Shown here in pieces: positions 53,808 through 62,093 of a stretch of DNA of 64,000 nucleotides (position 1 is its first letter; each line of letters starts with the position of its first letter). The notes beneath the pieces are model-generated. The model did no database searches. It was not told the DNA's origin and worked only from the letters and a program-made list of their open reading frames with translations. The DNA comes from Chryseobacterium taichungense (GTDB taxonomy: Bacteria; Bacteroidota; Bacteroidia; Flavobacteriales; Weeksellaceae): NCBI RefSeq assembly GCF_900109935.1, contig NZ_FOBV01000006.1, positions 204,533 through 268,532 on the forward strand. The letters are read 5' to 3'. The translations under genes and the position numbers were made by a program.

Positions 53808-53998
53808 TACAGTCCTTTTGGTTTTGAAGGTTTTCCTATCTTTTCATTTTTCTTGTCAACGATTTTCTTGATCGTTTTCTGATTGTGATGCGTATTCTTG
53901 GTATGGAATTTCTCGAACTTAATGTTCATTTCCTTTAAAACGCTTTTCAGTGCGTTTAGTTCCATTGCATTTTTAGTGTGTACAATAATGGATTCCAC
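53807..53998 (-). CDS. Small cytoplasmic protein, DUF2683-like, 63 aa
   Basis: MESIIVHTKNAMELNALKSVLKEMNIKFEKF recalls the DUF2683 pattern of short flavobacterial proteins (a beta strand, a helix that ends KxFE), followed by a lysine-rich tail. The stop and the lspA start share a base, so translation is coupled. Its context in an ileS-lspA run suggests housekeeping, but no function is known. A conserved position next to lspA could be tested by synteny. Confidence 0.6.
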   Translation of the reverse strand: MESIIVHTKNAMELNALKSVLKEMNIKFEKFHTKNTHHNQKTIKKIVDKKNEKIGKPSKPKGL

Positions 53999-54013
53999 TT
54001 TTTTAAGTTTAAG

Positions 54014-54259
54014 TTATTTTTTTGACAGCTCATCAAGCCTTTTTCTTTCTTTGGGAGACAGATCATTGATTCCGTTTTTGCCCATTTTGCTTAAAAGCCG
54101 GTCGATTTCTTTTTCCCTGTCGCGTTTATCAGAATTAAACTGATCATCGATTGTATAGTTTCGGTGTTTGTCAGGAAAAAACCTGTCCCTTATCTGGTCT
54201 CTGTTGAAAAAAACCAGAATGGCTATTACAATAATGATTACAATTACCAATTCGCTCAT
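54014..54259 (-). CDS. Small single-helix membrane protein, 81 aa
   Basis: One N-terminal membrane helix (SELVIVIIIVIAILVFF), a charged middle and a C-terminal helix with NDLSPKERKRLDELSKK. The last part resembles the C-terminal segment called DUF6576 in Bacteroidota proteins. It lies between the dksA-like and DUF2683-like genes with short gaps, so it is co-transcribed with them. Function unknown. Confidence 0.6.
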   Translation of the reverse strand: MSELVIVIIIVIAILVFFNRDQIRDRFFPDKHRNYTIDDQFNSDKRDREKEIDRLLSKMGKNGINDLSPKERKRLDELSKK

Positions 54260-54340
54260 GGATATATACTAAAAATTAGGTTTATAAAGTATTTGTCAAA
54301 AATACAATATAAACCCAAATTTATTTGATAAACCTTTCGG

Positions 54341-54721
54341 TTATTTCTGCATATTTTTCGCTTCGATGCTCAGCGTAGCATGAGGAACAGCCAAAAGTCT
54401 TTCTTTAGGAATCAGCTTTCCTGTAACTCTGCAAACCCCGTATGTTTTATTTTCAATTCTTATCAGAGCGTTCTTAAGATCACGGACGAATTTTTCCTGT
54501 CTTCCTGCCAAAATAGAATTCTGTTCTTTGCTTAACGTTTCAGCACCTTCTTCAAACGCCTTAAACGTCGGTGAAGTATCATCGGTACCATTATTCTGAT
54601 CATTAATGAAACTTTCTCTAATAAGTTTCAGATCATTTTCTGCTTTTTCTATTTTTTCCTTAATGATGGCTTTAAATTCTTGCAAATCTGCATCACTGTA
54701 TCTTACTCTTTCGTCTGACAT
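54341..54721 (-). CDS. TraR/DksA-family protein lacking the zinc finger, 126 aa
   Basis: Coiled-coil helical hairpin (about 8-60 with IIKEKIEKAENDLKLIRE) and an acidic tip, followed by a DksA-type C-terminal segment KTYGVCRVTGKLIPKERLLAVPHATLSIE. Only one cysteine (GVCRVTG) of the four-cysteine zinc site remains, typical of many flavobacterial members. DksA-type proteins bind the RNA polymerase secondary channel and modulate the stringent response. MSDE at 54721 is preferred to MIMSDE at 54727. Located 48 nt after ileS on the minus strand. Confidence 0.85.
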   Translation of the reverse strand: MSDERVRYSDADLQEFKAIIKEKIEKAENDLKLIRESFINDQNNGTDDTSPTFKAFEEGAETLSKEQNSILAGRQEKFVRDLKNALIRIENKTYGVCRVTGKLIPKERLLAVPHATLSIEAKNMQK

Positions 54722-54774
54722 AATCATTTTCTCTTTTTTAATAAAATTATGAAATGGAATTTGAAAAACAATAA

Positions 54775-57700
54775 CTATATGTTAATTTTTTCAACATTTA
54801 TCTTAAAATTAACCTCATCTATTTCGATTTCGTTAAAATTTAAAAGTGAAGATACAATTTCTATTTTATTTGACAAGACCTCGGATGAAATATATTCTTC
54901 ATTTTTCTTGATGTCATTGATAAACGGAGAATTTTCTTCAATAAAAATATTTATCCTGTCGGTCAGCTCAAAATCTTTATCTTTTCTAAGATTCTGAATT
55001 CTGTTGATAAATTCTCTTGCAATACCTTCAGATTTTAACTCATCTGTTAGCTTCAAATCTAGTGCCACAGTCGTTTTACCGTCGGAAGTTACCGTCCATC
55101 CCGGGATGTCTTTTGTAGAAATTTCAACATCTTCAATTGTAATTTCATAACCTTGGATGTCTAATTTTCCTTCTTTTTCAAGCGTAGAAATCTGTTCAGT
55201 ATCAAAATTGGAAATTTCTCCACCAACCATTTTCATGTCTTTTCCTAATTTAGGACCTAGCGCTTTGAAATTTGGTTTTATCTGTTTTACAATAAGATGC
55301 GCCGCTTCTTCTGCGTTAATTAACTGAATTTCTTTAACGTTTACTTCCTGTTTGATCAATTCAGAAACCGCAGAAATCTGCTCTTCTGTTTTTAAATCCA
55401 AAACCGGAATTAAAACTTTCTGTAAAGGCTGACGAACTTTTACATTTTCTTTCTTTCTCAACGAGAAAACCATACTTGTAATGTTCTGTGCTAAATGCGT
55501 TTTTTCAACCAAATCTTGATCGATAAGACTTTCATCAGCAACAGGGAAATTTGTCAGATGGATCGATTCTGCGGTTTCTTTTCCAGTTACTTTATTTAAA
55601 TCCTGGTATAATTGATCCATAAAGAAAGGAGCGATAGGTGCAGATAGTTTGGCAACCGTTTCAAGACAAGTATATAAAGTCTGATAAGCTGAAATTTTAT
55701 CTTCAGAATAATCTCCTTTCCAGAAACGTCTTCTGCATAATCTTACGTACCAGTTTGATAGATTATCATTCACAAAAGTATTGATAGCTCTGGCCACTTT
55801 TGTCGGCTCATAATCTTCGTAGAAAGCTTTAACTTCTTTGATTAATAAATTTAATTCAGACAAAATCCATCGGTCGATTTCCGGTCTGTTTTCAATTTCT
55901 TTTTCAGAATAATTGAATCCGTCAACATTCGCATACAATGCAAAGAATGAATAGGTATTATAAAGTGTTCCGAAGAATTTTCTTCTCACTTCATCAATTC
56001 CTTCGATGTCAAATTTGAGATTTTCCCAAGGATTTGCGTTCGATATCATATACCAGCGTGTTGCATCCGGACCGTAAACAGCAAGTGTTTCAAACGGGTC
56101 TACAGCATTGCCTAAACGTTTTGACATTTTCTGTCCGTTTTTATCCAAAACAAGACCGTTACTCATTACATTTTTATAAGCCACCGAATCAAAAACTGCC
56201 GTTCCGATTGCATGAAGCGTATAGAACCAACCACGAGTCTGGTCAACACCTTCCGCAATGAAGTCAGCAGGAAATGCCTTATTTGTATCAATTAATTCTT
56301 TATTTTCAAAAGGATAATGCATTTGTGCATACGGCATAGCACCAGAATCAAACCAAACGTCAATCAGGTCGCTTTCACGTTTCATTGGTCTTCCTGAATC
56401 GGAAACTAAGATGACCTTGTCAACTACATTTTTATGTAGGTCAACCAATTCGTAATTGGATTCAGACATATTTCCGATGATAAAACCTTTGAAAGGATTT
56501 TCTTTCATTAATCCTGCTTCAACGGATTTTTCGATCTCATTATATAATTCTTCTACAGAACCGATGATCTTTTCTTCAATTTGCCCTGCGGCGGCATCTG
56601 TTCTCCAGATCGGCAATGGGATTCCCCAATATCTTGAACGGGAAAGGTTCCAGTCGTTTACGTTTTCCAACCAGTTGGCGAAACGGCCTTCTCCCGTAGC
56701 TTTTGGCTTCCAGTTGATTTCTTTGTTTAAATCTACTAGTTTGTCTTTCACAGCAGTCATTTTCACAAACCATGAATCCAACGGATAATATAATAGAGGC
56801 TCATCTGTTCTCCAGCTGTGCGGATATGAGTGGACGTATTTTTCTACTTTGAAAGCCTTGTTTTCTTTTCTTAATTTTAAAGCAATTCTTTCATCAACAG
56901 AAAGATAAGTTTTCAGATCTGAAATGATCGACTTGAGATTTTCCTTCTGAATTTTCAATTCCGCAACTTTTTCTGCTTCACTAAGGTATTCTCCTTTTAC
57001 ATATTCATTCGCAAAACCGTATATTTCATCGCTTACCTGTGGTAAAAATCTTCCCTGTAAATCTACCAGTGGAACAGGATTTCCGTTTTTATCCAGAACA
57101 AGCATTGGCGGAACTTCAGGAGTTGCATCTTTAGCCACTTTCGCATCATCAGCTCCGAAAGTAGGTGCTGTGTGAACGATACCTGTTCCGTCTTCCGTTG
57201 TTACGAAGTTTCCTGAAATTACTCTGAAAGCATTTTCCGGGTTTTGCTGAGGTTTAGCATAATCTAAAAGTTGTTCATATTTAATTCCAACCAGATCAGC
57301 ACCTTTAAATTCTGCTAAAATCTGATAAGGAATAACTTTACTTTCTGAAGTGTAATTTGCGAAATCTTCTTCTGTACCTGCACTGTATTTTTTTGCAAAC
57401 TGTTTCCCAATTAAAGCTTTCGCCAAAACTACATTTACCGGTTCAAAAGTATATTGATTGAACGTTTTAACCAAAACATAATCGATTTTCGGGCCTACTG
57501 TCAACGCTGTATTGGAAGGTAACGTCCACGGAGTTGTCGTCCATGCTAAGAAATGTACATCCCCAAAACCTTGTAAAAATGATGGTAACGTTTCAGGTAA
57601 TGTTTTAAACTGTGCTACCACCGTGGTGTCAGAAACATCACGATAAGCTCCCGGTTGGTTGACTTCGTGGGAAGAAAGTCCGGTTCCTGCTTTTGGAGAA

Positions 57701-58245
57701 TACGGCTGGATGGTGTAGCCTTTGTACAATAATCCTTTATCGTACAATTGCTTCAACAGCCACCAAACGGTCTCCATGTATTTCGATTTGTACGTGATAT
57801 ACGGATCATCGAGATCAACCCAATATCCGATCTTTTCGGTAAGGTTGTTCCAGACGTCAGTGTAACGCATTACTGCTTCACGGCACGCTTTATTATAATC
57901 TTCAATTGAAATTTTATTGCCAATATCTTCTTTAGTGATTCCTAATTCTTTTTCCACACCAAGCTCTACCGGAAGTCCATGCGTGTCCCAACCCGCTTTA
58001 CGGAAAACCTGCTTTCCGTTCTGGGTCTGATAACGACAGAAAATATCCTTCAACGCTCTGGCCATAACGTGGTGAATTCCGGGCATACCGTTTGCGGAAG
58101 GCGGACCTTCATAAAAAACAAATTCAGGCTGCCCCTCACGAATCTCAACACTTTTATTGAAAGTTTTGTTCTGTTTCCAGAATTCCGCGATGTTCTCGGC
58201 TACGTCAATAAGATTGAGGTTTTTGTACTCTTTAAATTGGCTCAT
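54775..58245 (-). CDS. ileS: Isoleucine-tRNA ligase, 1156 aa
   Basis: Class I synthetase. HIGH-like PSANGMPGIHHV (about 48-60), the editing domain in the 200-450 region, KMSKRLGN (near 700), and the anticodon-binding and C-terminal extension (to 1156). The length is that of the long Bacteroidota type. A possible minus-strand -7 box TAAATTTG at 58281-58288 lies about 40 nt before the start. It heads a minus-strand run with dksA-like, two small genes, lspA and sanA-like. Confidence 0.96.
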   Translation of the reverse strand: MSQFKEYKNLNLIDVAENIAEFWKQNKTFNKSVEIREGQPEFVFYEGPPSANGMPGIHHVMARALKDIFCRYQTQNGKQVFRKAGWDTHGLPVELGVEKELGITKEDIGNKISIEDYNKACREAVMRYTDVWNNLTEKIGYWVDLDDPYITYKSKYMETVWWLLKQLYDKGLLYKGYTIQPYSPKAGTGLSSHEVNQPGAYRDVSDTTVVAQFKTLPETLPSFLQGFGDVHFLAWTTTPWTLPSNTALTVGPKIDYVLVKTFNQYTFEPVNVVLAKALIGKQFAKKYSAGTEEDFANYTSESKVIPYQILAEFKGADLVGIKYEQLLDYAKPQQNPENAFRVISGNFVTTEDGTGIVHTAPTFGADDAKVAKDATPEVPPMLVLDKNGNPVPLVDLQGRFLPQVSDEIYGFANEYVKGEYLSEAEKVAELKIQKENLKSIISDLKTYLSVDERIALKLRKENKAFKVEKYVHSYPHSWRTDEPLLYYPLDSWFVKMTAVKDKLVDLNKEINWKPKATGEGRFANWLENVNDWNLSRSRYWGIPLPIWRTDAAAGQIEEKIIGSVEELYNEIEKSVEAGLMKENPFKGFIIGNMSESNYELVDLHKNVVDKVILVSDSGRPMKRESDLIDVWFDSGAMPYAQMHYPFENKELIDTNKAFPADFIAEGVDQTRGWFYTLHAIGTAVFDSVAYKNVMSNGLVLDKNGQKMSKRLGNAVDPFETLAVYGPDATRWYMISNANPWENLKFDIEGIDEVRRKFFGTLYNTYSFFALYANVDGFNYSEKEIENRPEIDRWILSELNLLIKEVKAFYEDYEPTKVARAINTFVNDNLSNWYVRLCRRRFWKGDYSEDKISAYQTLYTCLETVAKLSAPIAPFFMDQLYQDLNKVTGKETAESIHLTNFPVADESLIDQDLVEKTHLAQNITSMVFSLRKKENVKVRQPLQKVLIPVLDLKTEEQISAVSELIKQEVNVKEIQLINAEEAAHLIVKQIKPNFKALGPKLGKDMKMVGGEISNFDTEQISTLEKEGKLDIQGYEITIEDVEISTKDIPGWTVTSDGKTTVALDLKLTDELKSEGIAREFINRIQNLRKDKDFELTDRINIFIEENSPFINDIKKNEEYISSEVLSNKIEIVSSLLNFNEIEIDEVNFKINVEKINI

Positions 58246-58783
58246 TGTAATATATCAATATCGTTGATTAATTAAGTTGGCAAATTTACTAAAATTTACC
58301 GGTTTATAATATATGTTTTATTTTGAGACTTCCAATTAAAAAGTTCTTTTTCAGGAAATAAAAATAAAGGTGGATGGTCAGTTGTGAATGGGTCAATTTT
58401 TAAAATGGATTTATTGGACATGTTATGGAAAATCTCAGTATCAATAGGAGCGGGCTTTAGCCCGCTTTTAGATTGTAACCGCGCGCATTGGTTTTAACCC
58501 AAACTTATTTTTCCTTGAGATTTAAATGCGAACTATTTGAGTTTCTATATATTTTAAGAGGCAAAGAGTTAATTAACAATCTGATTTGATGAAGCTTTGT
58601 TTTCACGTTTCGCGCAGCAAATTTATTTGCCTTTGCCATCTTGAATCAACATTACAATAACTAAATCTTTGCGTTTACATTAAAATGCGATTATGTATGA
58701 ATTCACAACGGAATTTAATTTTTAAATTTTTAATCATTCAATCTTTAATTTTAAATAAATTTGTCCTCTAAAAATAACAACCA
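58246..58783. other. Intergenic region between ileS and the flexirubin-type cluster
   Basis: No gene in about 540 nt. AGCGGGC-TTTA-GCCCGCT (58449-58466) is a perfect hairpin followed by TTTTA, with a second small palindrome TTGGTTTTAACCCAA at about 58490-58504. This two-hairpin wording is of a repeated intergenic type in flavobacteria, from memory. The right end holds the AT-rich promoter zone with TAAATTTG at 58756-58763 for the ligase gene. Confidence 0.6.
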
Positions 58784-60076
58784 TTGGAATTCTATCCATC
58801 CATCGAAAGAGCAGAAATTCAGGAAATAAAAAAGTTTCAGGAGCAAAAACTTCAGGAGCTTTTGGTGTATCTTGAAAACAATTCACCTTTTTATCAGAGG
58901 CTATTCAAAGAAAACAACATCAGGATTGCCGATATCCGAACGTTGGAAGATTTACAGAAAATCCCGGCAACGACGAAAAATGATATTCAGCAGCATAATA
59001 ATGATTTTTTCTGTGTTACTCCCGACAAAATTGTGGATTACAGCACAACATCAGGAACGTTGGGTGATCCTGTAACCTTCGGGTTATCAGATAATGATCT
59101 GGAAAGGTTGGCTTATAACGAAGCTATTTCCTTTGCCTGCGCGGGAATTCAAAAAGGAGATGTGGTGCAGATGATTACAACGATCGACAAACGGTTCATG
59201 GCCGGACTGGCTTACTTTTTAGGGTTAAGAAAAATGGGCGCCAGCGTCGTAAGAATGGGGCCAGGAATTCCTGAATTGCAATGGGATTCAATTTTCAGAT
59301 ATAAGCCAAAATATTTAATTACCGTTCCGTCATTTCTTTTAAAAATGATTGATTATGCCGAGAAACACGGAATTGATTATAAAAATTCCAGTGTTTACGG
59401 TGCTGTTTGCATTGGAGAAAGTATCAAGAATCAGGATTTTACCGATAATATTTTATCTCAGAAAATTAAAGAAAAATGGAATATTAAATTATTTTCAACG
59501 TATGCTTCAACGGAAATGAGTACAGCTTTCACAGAATGCGAGGAGCAGATCGGTGGCCATCAGCATCCGGAACTCATCATCACAGAAATTCTTGACGACG
59601 AGGGAAATTTGGTTAAGGAAGGCGAAAGCGGAGAATTAACAATTACAACATTAAGTGTTGAAGCGATCCCTTTATTAAGATTCAAAACAGGAGATATTGT
59701 AAAAGCACATTATGAGCCTTGTGCGTGCGGAAGAAATACGATGAGACTCGGGCCTGTGATCGGAAGAAAACAGCAGATGATCAAATATAAAGGAACCACG
59801 TTGTATCCGCCGGCAATGAATGATATTTTAAATGATTTCAACAATATTCTGTGCTATCAGATCGTTATCCGGTCGAATGAAATTGGTTTGGATGAAATTA
59901 TCATTAAAATCAGCACCGACAGCGATTCGGAAAATTTTGTAAATGAGGTAAGAGATCATTTCCGTGCAAAATTAAGGGTAAGCCCAAAAATTGAAATCGT
60001 TGAATTTGATGTTTTGTCTAAAATTGTTTTCAATCCGAACAGCAGGAAACCGATTACATTTACAGATCTTCGATAA
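58784..60076 (+). CDS. Phenylacetate-CoA-ligase-like AMP-binding enzyme, 430 aa, TTG start
   Basis: Adenylate-forming enzyme of the PaaK group: STTSGTLGDP (87-96) is the ATP-binding loop, with STYASTEMSTAFTEC near 240-254 and RFKTGDIV near 310 as later core motifs. A C-terminal domain (GRKQQMIKYKGTTLYPPAMNDIL) is present. The likely start is TTG at 58784, because MEFYPSIERAEIQEI matches the N-terminus of relatives and no ATG lies nearby. It sits 20 nt after a TAAATTTG box. In flexirubin-type clusters such ligases activate an aryl or fatty acid; the exact substrate is not evident. Confidence 0.82.
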   Translation: MEFYPSIERAEIQEIKKFQEQKLQELLVYLENNSPFYQRLFKENNIRIADIRTLEDLQKIPATTKNDIQQHNNDFFCVTPDKIVDYSTTSGTLGDPVTFGLSDNDLERLAYNEAISFACAGIQKGDVVQMITTIDKRFMAGLAYFLGLRKMGASVVRMGPGIPELQWDSIFRYKPKYLITVPSFLLKMIDYAEKHGIDYKNSSVYGAVCIGESIKNQDFTDNILSQKIKEKWNIKLFSTYASTEMSTAFTECEEQIGGHQHPELIITEILDDEGNLVKEGESGELTITTLSVEAIPLLRFKTGDIVKAHYEPCACGRNTMRLGPVIGRKQQMIKYKGTTLYPPAMNDILNDFNNILCYQIVIRSNEIGLDEIIIKISTDSDSENFVNEVRDHFRAKLRVSPKIEIVEFDVLSKIVFNPNSRKPITFTDLR

Positions 60077-60118
60077 ATCTTCATTTCAAAAAAAACTTTA
60101 AAATTAAATTTATAAACT

Positions 60119-60718
60119 ATGAAAAAATTGCTATTGGTCTTTTTGATCTTCTTAACTGGTGTTGTATATGCACAAAAAATGAAAGTTATTTCCGGAAATT
60201 TCGACTTTCTTAAAGGAGAGAAGGAGCTGAATTTGCAGATGGATTACAGTCATATTAAATTTTATAAAGAAAATATGGATGAAGCGGCATATATTGCCAA
60301 ACAGGAAAAAGATATTCGGAAAGCCAATAAAAGCCCTGAAGAATTTGAAGTATGGAAGAAGGATTGGGAATATTCTAAAAATACTCAATTTGTAGATAAG
60401 TTTCTGGCTTCTATGAATAAAAATACAGATATTAGAACTTCAGTGGACAATCAATCTGCAAAATATACCTTGTTAGTAGAAACTGTATGGATCTATCCAG
60501 GATGGTTCGCTGGTGTAATGAATCAGCCATCAAAGTTGAGTACTGTTTTAAAATTCGTCGAAAAATCAGATCCATCTAATGTTTTATTAGAGATTGAAAG
60601 TAAGAACGCTCCTGGTGACAATTTCGTAGGATTGCCGAATAATAATGACAGGATTTCCGAGGGATATGCAAAAACGGCAAAAACATTGGCCCGTATGATA
60701 GAAAAGAAAATAAAATAA
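60119..60718 (+). CDS. Conserved secreted protein of unknown function, 199 aa
   Basis: Signal peptide of 18 residues (to VVYAQ). Recognised from memory as a conserved Bacteroidota protein with the pattern GNFDFLKG, DYSHIKFY, WKKDWEYSK, KYTLLVETVWIYPGW-AGVMNQPSK and VLLEIESKNAPGD near residue 160. No enzymatic motif. It lies 42 nt after the ligase and before a terminator, so part of the same transcript, although its link with pigment synthesis is uncertain. It has no lipobox cysteine, so it is probably periplasmic. Confidence 0.7.
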   Translation: MKKLLLVFLIFLTGVVYAQKMKVISGNFDFLKGEKELNLQMDYSHIKFYKENMDEAAYIAKQEKDIRKANKSPEEFEVWKKDWEYSKNTQFVDKFLASMNKNTDIRTSVDNQSAKYTLLVETVWIYPGWFAGVMNQPSKLSTVLKFVEKSDPSNVLLEIESKNAPGDNFVGLPNNNDRISEGYAKTAKTLARMIEKKIK

Positions 60719-60752
60719 AAAATCCGCTTCCCGTTTAAGGAAGCGGATTTTT
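60718..60752. terminator. Bidirectional terminator between convergent genes
   Basis: 14-bp stem AAAAATCCGCTTCC / GGAAGCGGATTTTT with loop CGTTTAA, at the stop of the 199-residue gene and the stop of the convergent flavoenzyme gene. Confidence 0.88.
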
Positions 60753-61995
60753 ATGCTTGTTCTTTTTCTTTTTTAATAAATTCTGCAAGATTTTTTATCG
60801 CAGTATCATGTATTCTTACAAAAGTATTTTTTTTGTCCCATACATAACCCGCGAGTACCGCACAGATTTTTCGTTTTACATCTGGATTTTCCGGTTGATG
60901 AAAAAATAATTCCTGAAGATTCCCGGTATACCATTCTTTTACATAGGTTGTGAAAACATCAACGCCGTATAAAATGTAGTCCGAATATTCTTTTTGCCAG
61001 TCGATTTTTTCGCCATTCAGTTGTCTTAAGGCTAATTTTGCCGCCAGCATTCCTGATTCTGTTGCAAAAGCCATCCCCGAAGAAAAAACAGGATCAAGAA
61101 ATTCCGAAGCATTTCCCGTTAAAGCAAAACCGTCTCCAAAAAGGCTTTTTACTGAGCAGGAGTAATCTTTCAAATGCTTTGGTTCAAAAAGAAACTCTAC
61201 ATCCCCAAAACGTTTTACATAATAATCCGAAAGAGAAATGGCTTTTCTTAACGCTTCTGCAGTATCACCATTTTCAGATAGTTTATCAATAAATTCAGTC
61301 GGCCCTACAATTCCTACACTCGTATTTCCGTTGGAAAAAGGAATTACCCAAAGCCAGACTTCCGTTTCAATGATATCAAAAGAGATCAATGTTCCTTCCG
61401 TGCCTTCTTCTCGGTTGATATCTTTTACGTGAGAAAAAATGGCGGAGTGGGGAGATAATTTTGAAGGTTTTTCTAAGTCTAAAAGTCTAGGCAACACTCT
61501 TCCGTAACCACTTGAGTCAATCACGAATTTAGCGTGTATTTCTTTTGTTTCTCCGTTTTTGTTTTTTACGGTAGTTACAGAATCTGTTCCATTGAATTCA
61601 ATACCGATAACTTCCGTTTCAAATTCAAGATCAATTCCTTTTCTGATCACTTCCTGAGCAAGAACATCGTCAAAATCTGCTCTGGGAACCTGCCAGGTCC
61701 AGTCCCAGCCTTCTCCGAATTTATTACTGAAATCAAAAATGCAGACTTCATCGCCTCTTAAAAAACGTGCTCCCAGTTTCTTTTCAAAACCCATTTTATC
61801 AAGCGCAGGAAATAATCCTGCTTCATCAAAATGATCCATAACACGCGGAATAAGGCTTTCCCCGACAACCAGTCTCGGAAATTTCGTCTTTTCAACAACT
61901 TTTACGTTGACGTTGTTCTTCTTTAAATATGAAGAAGATACGCATCCGGACGGGCCGGCGCCGATTACAAGTACGTCAACAAACTCTTTGCTCAT
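60751..61995 (-). CDS. FAD-dependent halogenase-like enzyme of the flexirubin cluster, 414 aa
   Basis: GxGxxG is at 12-17 (IGAGPSGC), then PRLVVGESLIPRV (39-51). A lysine at 72 in KLGARF aligns by eye with the catalytic Lys of tryptophan halogenases (KAAIKF). The halogenase motif GWxWxIP appears as VWLWVIP (212-218), with the first Gly changed. GYGRVLPR and DPVFSSGMAFATESG complete the FAD fold. Either a halogenase acting on the aryl head of flexirubin or a related hydroxylase. A -7 box overlapping the divergent lyase promoter (62036-62043, minus) may drive it. Confidence 0.8.
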   Translation of the reverse strand: MSKEFVDVLVIGAGPSGCVSSSYLKKNNVNVKVVEKTKFPRLVVGESLIPRVMDHFDEAGLFPALDKMGFEKKLGARFLRGDEVCIFDFSNKFGEGWDWTWQVPRADFDDVLAQEVIRKGIDLEFETEVIGIEFNGTDSVTTVKNKNGETKEIHAKFVIDSSGYGRVLPRLLDLEKPSKLSPHSAIFSHVKDINREEGTEGTLISFDIIETEVWLWVIPFSNGNTSVGIVGPTEFIDKLSENGDTAEALRKAISLSDYYVKRFGDVEFLFEPKHLKDYSCSVKSLFGDGFALTGNASEFLDPVFSSGMAFATESGMLAAKLALRQLNGEKIDWQKEYSDYILYGVDVFTTYVKEWYTGNLQELFFHQPENPDVKRKICAVLAGYVWDKKNTFVRIHDTAIKNLAEFIKKEKEQA

Positions 61996-61996
61996 C

Positions 61997-62043
61997 TTTG
62001 ATTTTTTATTTTATAAATAACTTCTATCTTTGCCGCAAAATTA
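61997..62043. promoter_or_regulatory. Overlapping divergent promoters of the flavoenzyme and the lyase
   Basis: TATCTTTG (62025-62032, plus) is a -7 box for the ammonia-lyase; a TTTG 24 nt upstream overlaps the start of the flavoenzyme gene. TAATTTTG (62036-62043 on the minus strand) would serve the flavoenzyme. The two cannot be used at the same time by two polymerases. Confidence 0.45.
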
Positions 62044-62093
62044 ATGACAATTAATTAATAATAACAAAATTATCATATTATTACTTTTAATTA

